Assembly (NCBI GenBank): GCA_000328365.1
Contig: KB299468.1
Span: forward strand, 140,408 to 204,407
Origin: Capitella teleta
Lineage: Eukaryota > Annelida > Polychaeta > Capitellidae
DNA length: 64,000 bases
Reading direction: 5' to 3'
Part shown: in pieces, positions 20,070 through 33,062 of the stretch
Numbering within the stretch: the first letter of the stretch is position 1
Layout of the letters: each line of letters opens with the position of its first letter
Translations under genes and position numbers: made by a program
Notes under the pieces: generated by a model
Seen by the model: only the letters and a program-made list of their open reading frames with translations
What the model was told of the DNA's origin: nothing
Databases searched by the model: none

Positions 20070-23000
20070 TTACGAATGGACGTGAGCCTGTGCCATGGGG
20101 GAAGCGTCATCTTCGTCCTCCACCATCTTCTTGTGCTTCACGGCAATGAGATGCTTGAAGTAATCCTTGATGGCCAGAACGGTATCCTTATCGCGGATGA
20201 TGTCCGCTGCCTTCTCAGCAATCATGATCTGTGTCGCGTACAGGTTGGACGACATCGCAGATGGGATGATGCACGAATCAACGACGCGCAGTCCTTTCAC
20301 TCCGCGAACTCTGAAATTGGAAAATTGGTGTCAGAGATGCTCAACGAAGATTCACTTCATTGATGTCAGAGTCTACCACACGCGTGGGTAAAATGTGCAC
20401 GGTTATAGTTTTGATCTAAAATTTATGATTTTGCTTTTTTTTTTTTGTCAAGAGTTAAGAACAAGGTGTGTGCTCTGACATCCTACCTAAGCAGAGGATC
20501 CACAACAGCAGTCGGATCTCCCATGGCTCCAATTTTGCAGGTTCCGACAGGGTTGTTTCCGGGGATAGTGACGCGACGCAAGAGGCACTCGATGTATTGC
20601 ATGGTGAAGTTGCCGTACTTCTCGCACTCTGGGAGGGTTCTGTGAGGGATCTGGAAGTCCCAGTTCTTCATGATCTGAGTTCCGAGAATGCGACGGGCAT
20701 ACTGGACACCTGAAATTTTAGTTTAACTCTCTTGTCATATCTTACTCATCTCCCACCCTCAGCAAGAATCTTGACATCAACATCCTCAGCCAGATAGTTG
20801 GGGTTGATGAGGACTGGGTCATCAGGATTGGAAGACTTCAGACGAATGGTTCCCTTGCTTCTTGGGTGAAGGAGGGTGGGGAGGATGGTGAAGCCCTCCC
20901 TGGATGGAGGGCTACCATGGAGGGACTCCCAGACATCTTCTTTGATGTTGAGCTTCTCGGCGTTGTACACTTCAACGTTGGAGAGAATGTTCAGAGAAAG
21001 AAGAGGGTATTTGATGTGGGGAGGTTGGTGCCTGGTCTTCACGAAGGCAATACCCTCGCGGAATCTGGGGCTCATTTTCATGCCTGTCGTCATGGTGAAA
21101 GGAAGTTTGAATCACAAATCTAGTTTATTTTGTGCATGAAAACATACCAGTTCCGAAGATAGAGTAGGCCCAGGCAGACATGAAGTTCTCGGCTTTAGCA
21201 GGTGTCACAGATACACCGTATGAGGTGAAGTACTCAACCGGGTCAGCAATCACCTGGTCCTGCAGGTTCTCTCCGACGGGGAGATCAGCCACGATTGGCA
21301 TCTATGATTATTTTCAAACATTTGAATATTTTTTAAACGGCGGTAACCATGATAACGAACCTTGAGTGCTCCAAGGTGAGCCTTGGGTCCAATACCAGAG
21401 AGAAGGAGCAGGCGGGTGCTGCCGACTGTTCCAGCGCACAAGATGACTTCCTTCTCAGCACGGGTTGTGACGACTGCTCCCTTGTGGACGACCTGAACAC
21501 CTACTGCTTTCCTGCCTTCGAACAAAACCTGATTTCGACATAAAATATTTCAATGTATATTTGACTTTGACGAATGATGCTGACCTTCTGGACATTGGCT
21601 CCAGTGACAATCTGAAGGTTAGGTCTGTCCATGGCTCTCTTCAGGAAGGACCTATATGTGCTCCACCTCAGACCGTTCTTGATGGTGGCCTGGGTTTGAC
21701 TGTAGCCTACAATATAGTTGGTTAGAACACCGTCAATGGTTAATATATGTTATTAAATTTCACCGAAATGGCTCTTTCCGTTGATGTCTTTCTTGTTAAT
21801 GTTGTGTTCCTTAAAAGCAGATGTCATGATTTTGTTCAGAGGAGAAAGGTTGATGTCCGCAACTGCAACTCTGCCACCAAAGCCATGGAAAACTGAATGA
21901 TAAAAAAAATAATGCATATCATTTGTATACAAAGCCAATAATAAAAAAACCCTAAAATAAAATAAAATATTTACTTATCGCAAAGTATGTTTAAAACCTA
22001 TTTATATTATACCAATTGTTCTTGTTGTATTCTGTATGTGTGTATGTGTGTTTCTTGTGTTTTTTTTTTTGTTTTTTTTGGGGGGGTTTTTTTGTTGTTT
22101 TTTTGTTGTTGTTTTTTTTTTTGCGTGTGTGTGTGTGTTTTTTTTTTTTTTGTTGTTTTTTTTTTTTCCCTGTTTTCTGTTTCTTCTTTTTTTCACGTTT
22201 TCATTCATTTGCAGGTGACGCATAAACAACTTTGTTTCTGTCACCATCAACTGCCACTGTTTGCCAAACTTTACGTGTTTTGAATAAATTTATTATTATT
22301 ATTATTATTATTATAAAGCACGCAAGCCCATGAAACAATGATCAAAATTACTTTACAACGCAAGATCACTGACCAGACTGGACGTATTGGCCATTATGGT
22401 TGTCTTCTGATTTGATGAAGTAAGGAAGGACATCTTTGTAGCCCCATCCAGTGGCTCCATTGTTGGCCCAGTCGTCGTAGTCGTGTCTGCTTCCTCTCAA
22501 GTACTGCATGTAGTTGATCAGACTGGAACCTCCAAGACCTTTTCCAGAGGAAATATGGCTGATCTGAAAATGAACATTAATTCACACAGAACAGAGCAGC
22601 AATTACACTGACCCCATCCACGTGACCTTTGCTTGAGAACTTTTGTGGAGTGGTTGCGTAATACCAATCGTACTTGGACTTTTCTCCTCTGACGTGGTCA
22701 GCGTTGATGGGAATGTCAACATCTTCATCATCGCGTGGACTTTCTCCCGCTTCCAACAGCAACACGGTCTTGTCGTTATCTTCCGTCAAACGACTCGCGA
22801 GGACAGCTCCCGAGGTACCTCCTCCAACTGAAAGCAGCAGTAGGAGATGCTAAACCAATCTTATTTGAGCCTAACTAACTACTAGTAATTAAATTAAGAG
22901 AGATGCATCCTGTGCCAAAATGATCAACTCTGTGTCATAATTAAACATCAAGAAAAAGTGGATATATATTCGGAGCTGTTTGGAAGCACAGTGACCTACC

Positions 23001-23132
23001 AATGATGATGTCATAGCTCTTCTCAATGTCCTTCTTCACGAATTCGTCGACCCAGATTCCGACGCTCATCAGTCTGTAGGCGGCCATCACGGCTCCGATG
23101 GCCATGAGGCTGGGGATATGGCGAGCCACCAT
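20070..23132 (-). CDS. GMC-family FAD oxidoreductase (choline/glucose dehydrogenase-like)
   Basis: Ten exons join in phase: 23132-23000, 22827-22613, 22563-22374, 21892-21764, 21706-21585, 21528-21361, 21301-21148, 21083-20757, 20709-20487 and 20310-20070, giving 633 aa, normal for the family. The N terminus has a hydrophobic segment ([17 protein letters not shown]), suggesting a signal or anchor. Then come the dinucleotide-binding [14 protein letters not shown] with LLLEAGE, the GMC signature [19 protein letters not shown], the second family block ([22 protein letters not shown]), PVGENLQDQ, and the C-terminal [20 protein letters not shown] block. The family oxidises alcohols or sugars using FAD. 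The usual catalytic His of HPVGTC(K/R)MG is Asn here ([11 protein letters not shown]), so activity may be changed or lost. The substrate cannot be told. Confidence 0.93.
22050..22200. repeat. T/G-rich low-complexity tract in a GMC intron
   Basis: Long T runs are broken by G, TG and GT. The poly-Phe reading frames across it are not genes. A short (ATT)n follows near 22292-22313. Confidence 0.95.
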
Positions 23133-26100
23133 CCTGTCACCTCTCTCTCACTCTCCTGCGAAAGGAAATCTAGGATCACAAATAGAAGAAAGCAAAGAAT
23201 ATGGCAGAAAAGGTGATTTTCTTGAAATAACAGCCAACTAACTTATTCTAATATAATGTAAATTACACAAGCTATACCCGCATGAATCGTACATAATTTT
23301 TGGCCCCAATCCAGACAGCTAAGCAAGAGAAATTTGATAAATACGTGTAAACCGTGCTCAGGTGGATTTGTGGAAATGACCTGGATCTCCTCAATATTCT
23401 ATGGGCATAATTATTGTTATCAAAGATGCACAACTCGTGATCTCTACCTGTTGATCATTTCGTCGTAATACACTAATGCAATCAAGATGGCCACAATGCA
23501 TTGCCACCTCAGCTGATCTCCGATTCGCTTGTGCACAAAAATAGTACACGAATAGCACAATGCAAATTCACTGATGCAAAAATCCAGAAAAACTGGACAG
23601 TAGTTCGGGACTTCATAAGGGCGACCCCAGCGTCGTCCTTAACAAGCGAGGCACAGAAAAATGCTTTGTTTTGGTATATAAGGTCTTTGTTGTTATTACA
23701 TATTGCTATCTCGGTATAACATAACACAAACACCATTACTCTCACAAAATCTCAATCCATGTTTGGCAAAGTAAATTACCACCGGCTGCACTGCACAATT
23801 CAGCAAGTGTACACAAGAGGATTGCAGAGGGTTAAGATTCTCCTTAGATTCAGGCCACTGCTGGCTCGAGTGCAGCTGAGTGTTGCACACAGCACCCATC
23901 AGTAAAGAATCAAGGTGTTCTGGGGCCTCGCAGGCGAAGAAGCGATGACTATCATACTTTGGTGGAAGAACACCAATGAATGAGGTTTCGATACATTTAA
24001 GATTCGTTGTGTGGATTGCTTTTCTGATGTACATGGTTCTTCGTTTTGGCATTTGAATGTCAGCAAAGAAAGAAACAAGAAGAAAAAAAAAGACAGGAAA
24101 AAAGAGAGAAACGTTAGAAGTATGTGGTTGTTGATTGATTAATCAAGAGAAGGGAGGTGTTTTCACAATTATTGATCAAACAACCTTTTGTGCTTGAGGT
24201 CAAAGGAGCATGGTTGTGTGTGGCTTAAGGGTTGCCATGGTGAGGAAAAGAGTCAGTAGAGAAATTTAGATAGAAATACTAGGAAAATATATGAGCAGTG
24301 ATATAGGAGCACAACAGTGATGTAATAATAGCCCCCCCCCCCTAAAAAAAACCCCACAACATTTCCAATTATTTACATAGATAACTATTTATATAACTAT
24401 TTTTAACTTATTTTTATAACTATTTATATAGCAGCATTAAATCGAGTGGCTGGTTTAATGAAGTGGAGCAATCACTACGTTCAACGACCTGCAACGTACA
24501 AACCTTGTCGATAAACTATGCTTTCTATAACAGGTTGGATCCCAGCTGAAGCCGCAGAGGTTACACAGCATGATTTGCTATCATCCAGGTGTTCTCCACT
24601 GGTATTCTCACTATCTTACAGTCGCTCCTGATTATCAATAGTATCCAACAGTGGTTCGGTCTTTCTGGCAGGATATACGCCGCCACTTATAAATCACGCC
24701 TGCTCGTTATTTATCAGAGTTTTTGACTTTTATAGATGATTAATTTGTGTATGGTACCCGTGACTCATAATTATATACTTTCCACTTTGATGATAAGCCA
24801 CAGTTTGGGGTGATCATTCAACACCGTTTTGAATGGTTAAAACATGGATTTATGGATTTACTTTTTATTATGTGATTTGTGTTGTCTGCAGATTCCTCGC
24901 TGTTTTTTTTTTCATAACCTGAGGCACATATGGAGGATTCCCATCCATTAAATCTATTATATTTTTGGTACATGTATGTGTAACATTCAAAAGCAATATA
25001 TATTAATGGCATTCGGCAACACTCACCTTGTTAGCAAATACACTCCCATATAGGTTGATTATTGCAACTTGCTAGCAATTGATATGATTACAATAATGAT
25101 GATTCAATTATTGTCCCAATCACACACCGTTTCTCCTCAACATAACTCGTAACCATTTAACAAAGCGAGGCAGCAATATCTGATTGTCTACCAGTGTACT
25201 TGTATCTGGATTATAAACTGACCTCGCAGACATTCAACCAGGCATACAATGTTACAGCCTCTATGCAACATTAAGCACCCCAACATAAAGACCCTATTCT
25301 TAATGACTACATATTTTGCCAGCATGATTTCACTGCACGCAACTTCTGCACAACTGGGAGAGATGTTTTGCATTCTGCTAACATTCGGAATACGTTTAGT
25401 TTTGCACTTTTTCGCCAGGTGCAAAGTTTATTTTCTGCCAGATGATTGACTGCAGATTGACGGTGAATTGCGTCCAATAAAGATTCGTTCGCTGAGTTAT
25501 CACCATTCCCACAATGCACTTGCATCATTGCGTTTCACTTTTGCACAAAGGGGTTTAATGTTTGATAAATTGTTCAGTTTATCATAAGCCAAGACACCAC
25601 CACTGCCATTTTAATGCATGCAACAACACATTTGAACAACAATCATCTAGGTCGATTCCGACAGTGTATTACCCAATACACAAATGTGTGCAGTTATTGT
25701 TCAATGCCGAGTGCATAAAGATGACTACACGATGCATGAGTTGAAGGTCAAACTGACTCGACCTCTACTAGACAAACGATGTTATTCAATCGCGAGGGTG
25801 TGAAGTCGACACCCCATTGGTTAAATCGATCCACCAATTAAAACACCGGCAACTCAAAATATATTAACCACGTGATTACTACAGTTGAAACTTAAAACAT
25901 TAGCAATTTTTGGTTTTAGGCATTGATGAAATAATGTTTATGCCTAATCCATAATAAATAACTCATTTTGTTAGATTGTATTTGCCTGTTAGTAGTTTAT
26001 GCCATTTTTATGCTCTTAGTATATCATAAAGTAATGTATTTTTGCTTGAAAAGTTCTATTGTATTTTCACCTTGACTGGGATTGATTGAGAAGAGTGATT

Positions 26101-27305
26101 GACAGCTTACTGTCTGCATAATGGCATGAGGCTGTAGCAAAAGTCGAACATTATAGCTGGTAGTCTGGGCCTCAAACATGCTTGTTGTTCAATGCCGGGA
26201 TGTTCCATACTTTGTATACAATTATTCATACGTTCGAATAACAAATAGTTTTATCCGATAATTCATTCAAATTGGAAGGAAAAAGTACAAGAATATCTGG
26301 AAATCTGCACACAATTCTGAATATAAAAACGACAATCTTCGCACTATAATTTCCAGTTCACAGAAGCCTCAGAAAATCGGTTCCAAATGCTACTTACTGC
26401 AAACGCACAAAACGTTATAGCCTCTGAACATAACATTTTTATCGCTTTGAGATATATTTCCCGAGGGGCCCGTAGCGAATGTTTGTTAAGATAAGAGAAT
26501 TCGACGAAATGGAAGCCGATGATGGTTGTGTTGGAAGTATTTGGCAGATGTACGGAAGTATATAACACGCACATCATAGCACTTGCATGGATCATGGTTG
26601 AATTATGCACGAGGTGATGTTTCCTGTGCTACTCTCAGCGTTTGAGTTGTGCAATTGGGGTTGTGTGCCAAAGTAGAAACCCGGGACCGGAGATATCCCT
26701 CGCGTGTAATAACATCAATGATTGCCTGAACCATTATATCCTATTCAAAGGCAATGCTTCTCTACATGTATAGTTAAGCTCTGGAATCGATAACTCTAAT
26801 TTTTGTTATCCGAGAATATAATGTTAGTGTGTTTATTGCCCTGCAATAATAATATATTATTGGGTATGTAAAATAATAATGAATAATTATGACTATAATG
26901 ATGTGAGAAAGTAATTGAAATTCTGAATTTTCATATGTGTCTAAAATGAAGTGTTGCACGAATAGGAAACATCCAGGCGATAATAGAAGTCACAACCTCA
27001 ATGTCACTCCACAGTGCCACAAAGAAACCAAAGAAAACGAGCAAAATATAACCTGAAATTAGCAAATTAAATCGCTCCAAATATGCATTGTGATTGCGAT
27101 TATGCAATAAGTGACTCACCTCAGGTATCAAAAAAAGAAAACGGAGCACGACACTGAATAAGCAATCCGGCAGGGAAGAGCTTACTTGGGGATGGAGGAG
27201 GAATCTGGAGGAGAAGAGGAGACGGAGAAGAGGAAGCCGGCTCAGTCACGTGATTATTCCTAGAAGGCTCGAAAAGAACCGCATTGTTATTATTGCAACG
27301 CTGTG
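23133..27305. other. Gene-poor intergenic stretch
   Basis: The first 200 bp should hold the GMC promoter. Beyond that I see AT-rich sequence, a C/A run near 24331-24353, and many AATGCA-type words around 23.46-23.6 and 25.2-25.7 kb. I find no supported gene. A minus-strand frame at 26931-27149 encodes a hydrophobic stretch but has no ATG. Confidence 0.5.
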
Positions 27306-27319
27306 GTTACCATGGCAAC
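27306..27319. promoter_or_regulatory. RFX X-box palindrome
   Basis: GTTACCATGGCAAC fits the X-box consensus (GTNRCC, spacer, RGYAAC) bound by RFX factors, which drive ciliary genes in animals. About 60 bp away at 27246 is an E-box CACGTG. A G/C- and C/T-rich stretch and a GTAAGC donor-like site lie further along the minus strand (27185-27240), consistent with a promoter firing leftwards. No gene body could be confirmed. Confidence 0.45.
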
Positions 27320-28326
27320 AGGAGTCATAGAAACGCTATCTCGCACCAGGGTTTAAAATAATTGATTATGATAATGAGGAAATTTACTGTAATTCGCATT
27401 TGGGGTAGTTATGTTTGGTGGTGCAGATAACAAGGTTCGGTTATTGAGATGCCGCACCGAGAGTTTGACTGTACCAGCAAGTTTGTGCGCTATTAATAGC
27501 TTCCATAGCTTACCAGCCGACACAATACTATGCTGGTGAGTGTACTCGCTAAGCATTGCCGCTATGCACGTGAAAATATTGTATGATCTCTTTATGTTGA
27601 ATGCGTTCTGGACATTCTGAATTCTATATCGTTCGCATAACCTTGCAGCAAATGCGTCGTTTAGTTCAACACAAATTCACACAAAAGATAGTTATTGAAA
27701 AAAAGCATTTCTATTTTAATCTTCTCTATGATGCGCCACATTTGTGTGTAGCTATTAACGTGTCTGTATCGTGTGTTTACGGATCACCTGACTTTTAACC
27801 TTTGGCTTTGAAAGGCTTGAAATGCAGACACAGATTAATGATGATTCTGCAATTTTCCGATCTTCCTTCAATTTCGATCATTTGAGGAATTCAGTACCGA
27901 GATATCCAATGCGGTGTGTACTCAATGAATTCATAGTTGGCTCGTTGGCTGATTCTTTGACTAGTTCATTGGTTGATTGATTAACACAAAAACCGGCCCC
28001 CTGACTGACTTACTCACTGACAAATTTACTCATTGACTCACTGACTGACTGTCATACTAACTCACGCACTGTCTGACTGACTATATCTATCTACTATATG
28101 CTTATGTTACACAGTGCTTGCTTATCAAAACGTTTTGACATTGCAGCGTCGATAACCCAACAAACACAAACTCATTCCACCATTCCGACAAGTCGGACCA
28201 CAACCCGAGTTAATCATAAAGCACTCGCATGGGCAGACAAAGCACACCTGGCAACATAATTAATTACCACATTTGCCTAACCATGCATTTCCAATCTTAA
28301 ATCCTTAAATTTGAGATATTGATATA
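27320..28326. other. No recognisable gene
   Basis: AT-rich spacer. Around 27.95-28.08 kb it contains a degenerate run of GACT/CACTGACT-like units. No coding exon was found. Confidence 0.45.
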
Positions 28327-28718
28327 CAGAGTGGGCCAAAAGTAGTTTATCTACTCCATGACATTCCAATGCTTTTCAATATCGCGGCGATTTTCCGAGA
28401 AAGTATTACACAACAGGTCGCAGTGCAAAAACCACACAAAGAAAAGAGAAATAAATATTTGGTATGGTTAGTCTATAACATGTCATGCTGCTATTCCACT
28501 AATGCACTAATGCACTAATGCTTCGTTTTATAGTGCCGTTATTCATGTGTTCACATCACAAAAGTTTCTTTTTGCATAAAGGGTCCAGAATAAGTTTGTC
28601 AATGCATACCAGGTGTTTTGTTTTGTTCTTGTTATTTAAAAACAAATGGTCAATTTAAGCTAATATAAAAGTTTTCTTTTTAACATCGAGTAGATAAGAC
28701 TACTTTTGGCCCACTCTG
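28327..28718. mobile_element. Mariner-like MITE with TA duplication
   Basis: A 392-bp element is bounded by TA. Its inverted ends CAGAGTGGGCCAAAAGTAG run for about 30 bp with one or two differences (left CAGAGTGGGCCAAAAGTAGT; right is its reverse complement). There is no transposase frame. TA targets and such ends are typical of Tc1/mariner non-autonomous copies. Confidence 0.88.
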
Positions 28719-30467
28719 TACATAGAAATCCTGTGAGGTGCCCGAATTAGGGGTTTCAGCTAGGTTAAGAGTTTGATAGATTGATTCGGGGGCAACTCAT
28801 AGTTAGACCTACGCCATTACCATCGGATTTGTAGTCAATTATTTTTCAGACAGCTGTAGTCGATTTAATCTAATTTAATTTAATTCAAATTCAATTTTAT
28901 TGGTATAAATTGATGCAAAAAGAGCCGAAAACCCCGGAAGGCTTATATGGTCTTGTTTGGGCGATAACATAATATTATAAATAATTAACAACTTGCCACA
29001 AGAAACCGGAGATGCAAAATAAGCTACCCTCGAATTGGGAAACACAAGGACTTCATCAACAGAAAAAGACAAAAAAAAAAATAACAGAGCATATTGCAAC
29101 AAAACGGAACTTCAATTTTTGTTCAGGGGAGATCAATTAATAATTTATAATCAACATAAAATAGCAATTGGTTCGCCTGATAGAGGAATCCTTATAGGCA
29201 TTAAACAATTGTTGGCTGCATTCAAATTGTTAACTATATTCAATTTCAGATCTCACTAAAATTCTGTCGGTGCATATCAATAATCCGCTTTGTTTAAAGT
29301 TGTTGTATTATTGAATTTCTTGAAACGTACCGGAAGCGAGCGGCTGATTGGTTCCGAGAGAGGAATCACTGCTACAATTTGTGAAATCATTAATTATCCA
29401 GTGATTGGTTGGGATTTTTTTTATTTACTAACCTTCAGCTGTTGTTTTCTTCTCCGGAATGACGTCATTTTATCAAATGTAATCATAACGCATCTCTATA
29501 ATTAATCAGAAATATCCTATTAAGCGTATGATATTCCCCACTGAGAGTACACGTGCATAAGAATACGTGCGTAAACGGCTGCACGACGTAAATCTACAGC
29601 ACATCCTTAATCCACACCGACAGAAATGAAGAAGTGATGCTGAAGATTAACATCAAGAAAGCATTCACAATGACAATACTGAAATGAGGTAGGGCACTTC
29701 GAACACAATCACTCAATCAGGTAGATGTTGGGTAGCCTGTGTTTGAATTGAATATTACAACCATAGAATTTATTCTACATGAGTAACTAAGATTGCAACT
29801 GCTTGTTTTCCTGTTGTATGAATCGATGTGATAACGCATCGCATCGTAACATCGATTCATATTTTCATAACGTACCGCTGTCCTTGAGAAAACTCACTTC
29901 TGGAAACGGCAGATTTGGCGAATGAAATGTGGCTTACTTCCGGTGACTGCCCTTCAAATGATAAATATGGTACTCATTTATTATACTTAAGAGTGTTTAT
30001 CATGAGGATTTTGACGTCGTCGATCCCCTCCAATTGGGAGTTGGGAATATTTCCACTGTATTTTTCCTTTTGTCTTTTTCTATCACGTTGATTAAGAATT
30101 TAAGACGAATGGGCAACGCGACGATACTAAGGTGCCGTAAGATGCTGCAAAATACACCATGAATATTCCGTATTTTTGAGCATTCGATCATCATCTGAAT
30201 TGCATGGAGTGACTCTTTGGTGTGACAAATGAGAGTACGACGCAACGGTCCATCGGAGCAACCTACCTTTACGTCATGCTTTTGGATCATTTTCCGTACT
30301 AATTAATTCGGATTAATTAATTAATTAATTAATTAAAGATTTGGGTTGCAATAATTATATGAAGCACGGACGATCTTCAACGGACTCCACAGATACCATA
30401 ATAATACAGACGAAGATTATCTCGCAAAAACTTTTGGCTGGAAGATTCTGTTAATTTATGGACTCAC
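28719..30467. other. Mostly non-coding; possible 3' end of the ankyrin-type gene
   Basis: An open minus-strand frame at 30290-30000 (CHTKESLHAIQMMIECSK...) may be the last exon of the gene at 30468-30913, but no convincing acceptor in phase was found. A (TTAA)n stretch lies at 30312-30336. Nothing else is supported. Confidence 0.35.
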
Positions 30468-30913
30468 AGCGCAGAGGTTGCATGGGGTAAGACCCTCCTC
30501 GCACGTGATGGCCACATTCGGTTTGCACGTAAATAAGTGGGTCGATAGACTTTTCACCAATCCATGTGACCCACAGTGATATTGTACTTTGGATATGAGT
30601 CAGGTTATTCACTGTTGATACATTTGTACAGGTTTAATTACATGTACTAATAAGTTAAATAACACTGCTTGCCTCCGATCACAGGAACCGTGTATATGGG
30701 GTTATCCTGATAACGAAGCCCAAGAGAAGGATTGATGTCGATAATTATTTAAGGTCAAAGGTTAAATTAATCCTGATCGGCGGATTCTGCTTTGGAACAA
30801 GCACCTTGCACTCGTGCAACTTGAAATGACAATTATTAAAGCAGGCGGCCTCACTACCCACAGAATGTGTTGTAGATCTCTCCAGTCGCCCATCGTACGA
30901 ATGGGTGTAATAC
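30468..30913 (-). CDS. Ankyrin-repeat-like gene, partial
   Basis: Three exons fit in phase: 30913-30805, 30706-30673 and 30586-30468. The last reads as one ankyrin repeat (CGSHGLVKSL, then NVAITCEEGLTPCNLCA, resembling the G-x-TPLHLAA signature) and ends at a GTGAGT donor. The short middle exon reads DNPIYTVPVIG, as at the start of a repeat, and uses a GC donor (GGAG|GCAAGC). Ankyrin repeats bind partner proteins; the gene's role is unknown. The 5' end may continue to about 31068 and the 3' end to 30000, both unproven. The repeat is degenerate, so a decaying copy cannot be excluded. Confidence 0.45.
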
Positions 30914-31708
30914 CTGTCAAGTTGTAAGCTATAGAGCATTGGTTCATTAAGAAGAGCATAAAAGACAAACTCCACATTTGCTTTGATTATATATAGTATA
31001 TACTTGGTTTGGTTGCGCGAAAGGTTCAATGATTCACATGCGAGTGGTTCATTTCGGAACCTGGTCACTCGTCAGCCCAGCTGACCGTACGCGAAGTTCT
31101 GACCGATACCGGTTGCTTATAATTTCTCACCAATTTTCGCCTCCTGTGTGGAAGTATGGAAGTTTACCATACAATAAAAGAAGTTATAAAAGTTTATAGC
31201 CGTCAAGGTTCCACTATCGCTAATAGGGGAACCTTGAATTATAATACAAGGTCCTCAGTCCTCACCCAACACAGATTCACAAAAAATAACCACTAATTCT
31301 AAATGTGATAATTTTCTTCGCCGAAACTAGCAGTCCAGCGATTGTTCATATTATTAATCATAATAATAGCGTGTACGCAAGTAGCATAACGTTTAACTAT
31401 CAACACATAATTCCTGATAATTACATTGAAATGATGACTTCTATTGTAATCTAAAACCCAAGGCTAAACCAAGCCTTTTAACTAACAACAAAACCCGGAT
31501 ATTAAGAGCTCTAGTGCAGCTGCAATCTTAATATTTCGTAATAACAAGGTTCCCATATAGCATTGACTATTCCGAAGCCGATGGTGAAGCTCAGTTATGC
31601 AGAATTTTTGTGATACGCGGTTGGCTGAGTTCGTAGTAGGCAGGTTGTTTCATAGAGGAAGCTGTTTATGGTGTTACAACTGTTATATCCAGAAGTAAGT
31701 TTGGCAGC

Positions 31709-33028
31709 ATGGAGATCGGAATCCATTTGTGGATGAGGCTGGCACTTCTCTTGCTGCAGGTCAAAGGTTAGTGTTCTACTCAACTGAACCCTTGCCTCCT
31801 AGTCAATACATGCAAGATTATTGTAGCACTATATCCAGTCTTTATCCACAGATGTTGAGGAGGAGCGGTATGTTTGCTTTAGGTCTTTTTTCATTTCAAT
31901 AGTTTAGACAATATGCATTGCCATATTTCCCAGTCCAATTCGAGACTATAAACAGGTTACCAATGGCTTAATTAAGCCTGAAGACATCTGTGGACCACAC
32001 AAGACATTATTTGGGAATCAGATTTCTACAGATTTCATGTAATTTCTCTTGGGAATATGTATTTAAGTGATTCCATGATGCGTACATGTACATATAATGT
32101 TACTGGTATTTTACTGATTGTATAGAGTGGACCAAAAGTAGTATATTTACATGAACTCCATGTTAACCTTTTCAGTGACATTCAATGGTTCTGCGTTATT
32201 CCGAGAAAGTATTACAAACATGTCATAGTATAAGAACCACTTGAAGATAAATAAATAAATAATTTGTATTTGTAATGTACTTGATATTGTTTGTCTAATA
32301 GTTTGGGCTGGTATTCCTTTAATTTCTGTCCAAATTTTATCAACTTTGAAAATGGTTTATCTCAATCATTAGACGGCAACCAAAATTCGGCGATATGGTT
32401 ACTTCTGGTGGCCAACAGGGCCCCGGATCATGGATAGGCTGAATTCACAGGATGCATAAAAAATGAATCACTCTCACACTATTATTTTCTTTGAGAGTGT
32501 TTTGTGATCGTAGTACTGGTGTTTATAGCCCAAAAGCATCACAAAGTAGAGAGTTTGCATTGAGGGGCCATGCAAGTGAGCCCCCCCCCCCACACACACA
32601 CACAATATCTTTGTGATCACACACCACTCGCATTTAACTGTCTCTCCCTCATTCAAAATAAACTTTTTTACAGCATAAGTTAGTATCAGGCAGATTTTTT
32701 TTCTTTTTTCTTTCTTTAACTATTAGTGTAACTTTCGTCAATTTAAAAGTTTTGTTTTTGATATTGCTTAGATAGACTACATTTGGCCCACTCTGTATAT
32801 TGCAATCTATATGTATATTTTACATTATTATTGCATGATTCCGTAATTTCTAAATTTGTAGATTGGATACTCATTCATTTATTGATCTCCAATAATTATA
32901 TTCATGATATATGGCGATGTTTGGCTTTCATCCATGCTATTATTTGCAGGGATGTCCTCGGATATTAATTACGAAAACAGGGAAACCATTGTCATCGCAA
33001 CGAAGCTGGTGAGTTGCTCAATCTCTGG

Positions 33029-33062
<34 letters not shown>

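Noticed and set aside
21987-22283. Long overlapping frames rich in Phe, Cys and Lys on both strands
   Set aside because: They are translations of a T/G low-complexity tract inside a GMC intron.
23460-25760. Frequent AATGCA and TGCA words
   Set aside because: They are suggestive of a degenerate repeat, but spacing and orientation are irregular and chance in AT-rich DNA is not excluded.
31852-31867. 16-bp exon in the receptor gene
   Set aside because: It fits only if exon 1 uses an earlier donor; the model skipping it is simpler, so it was left out of the main call.
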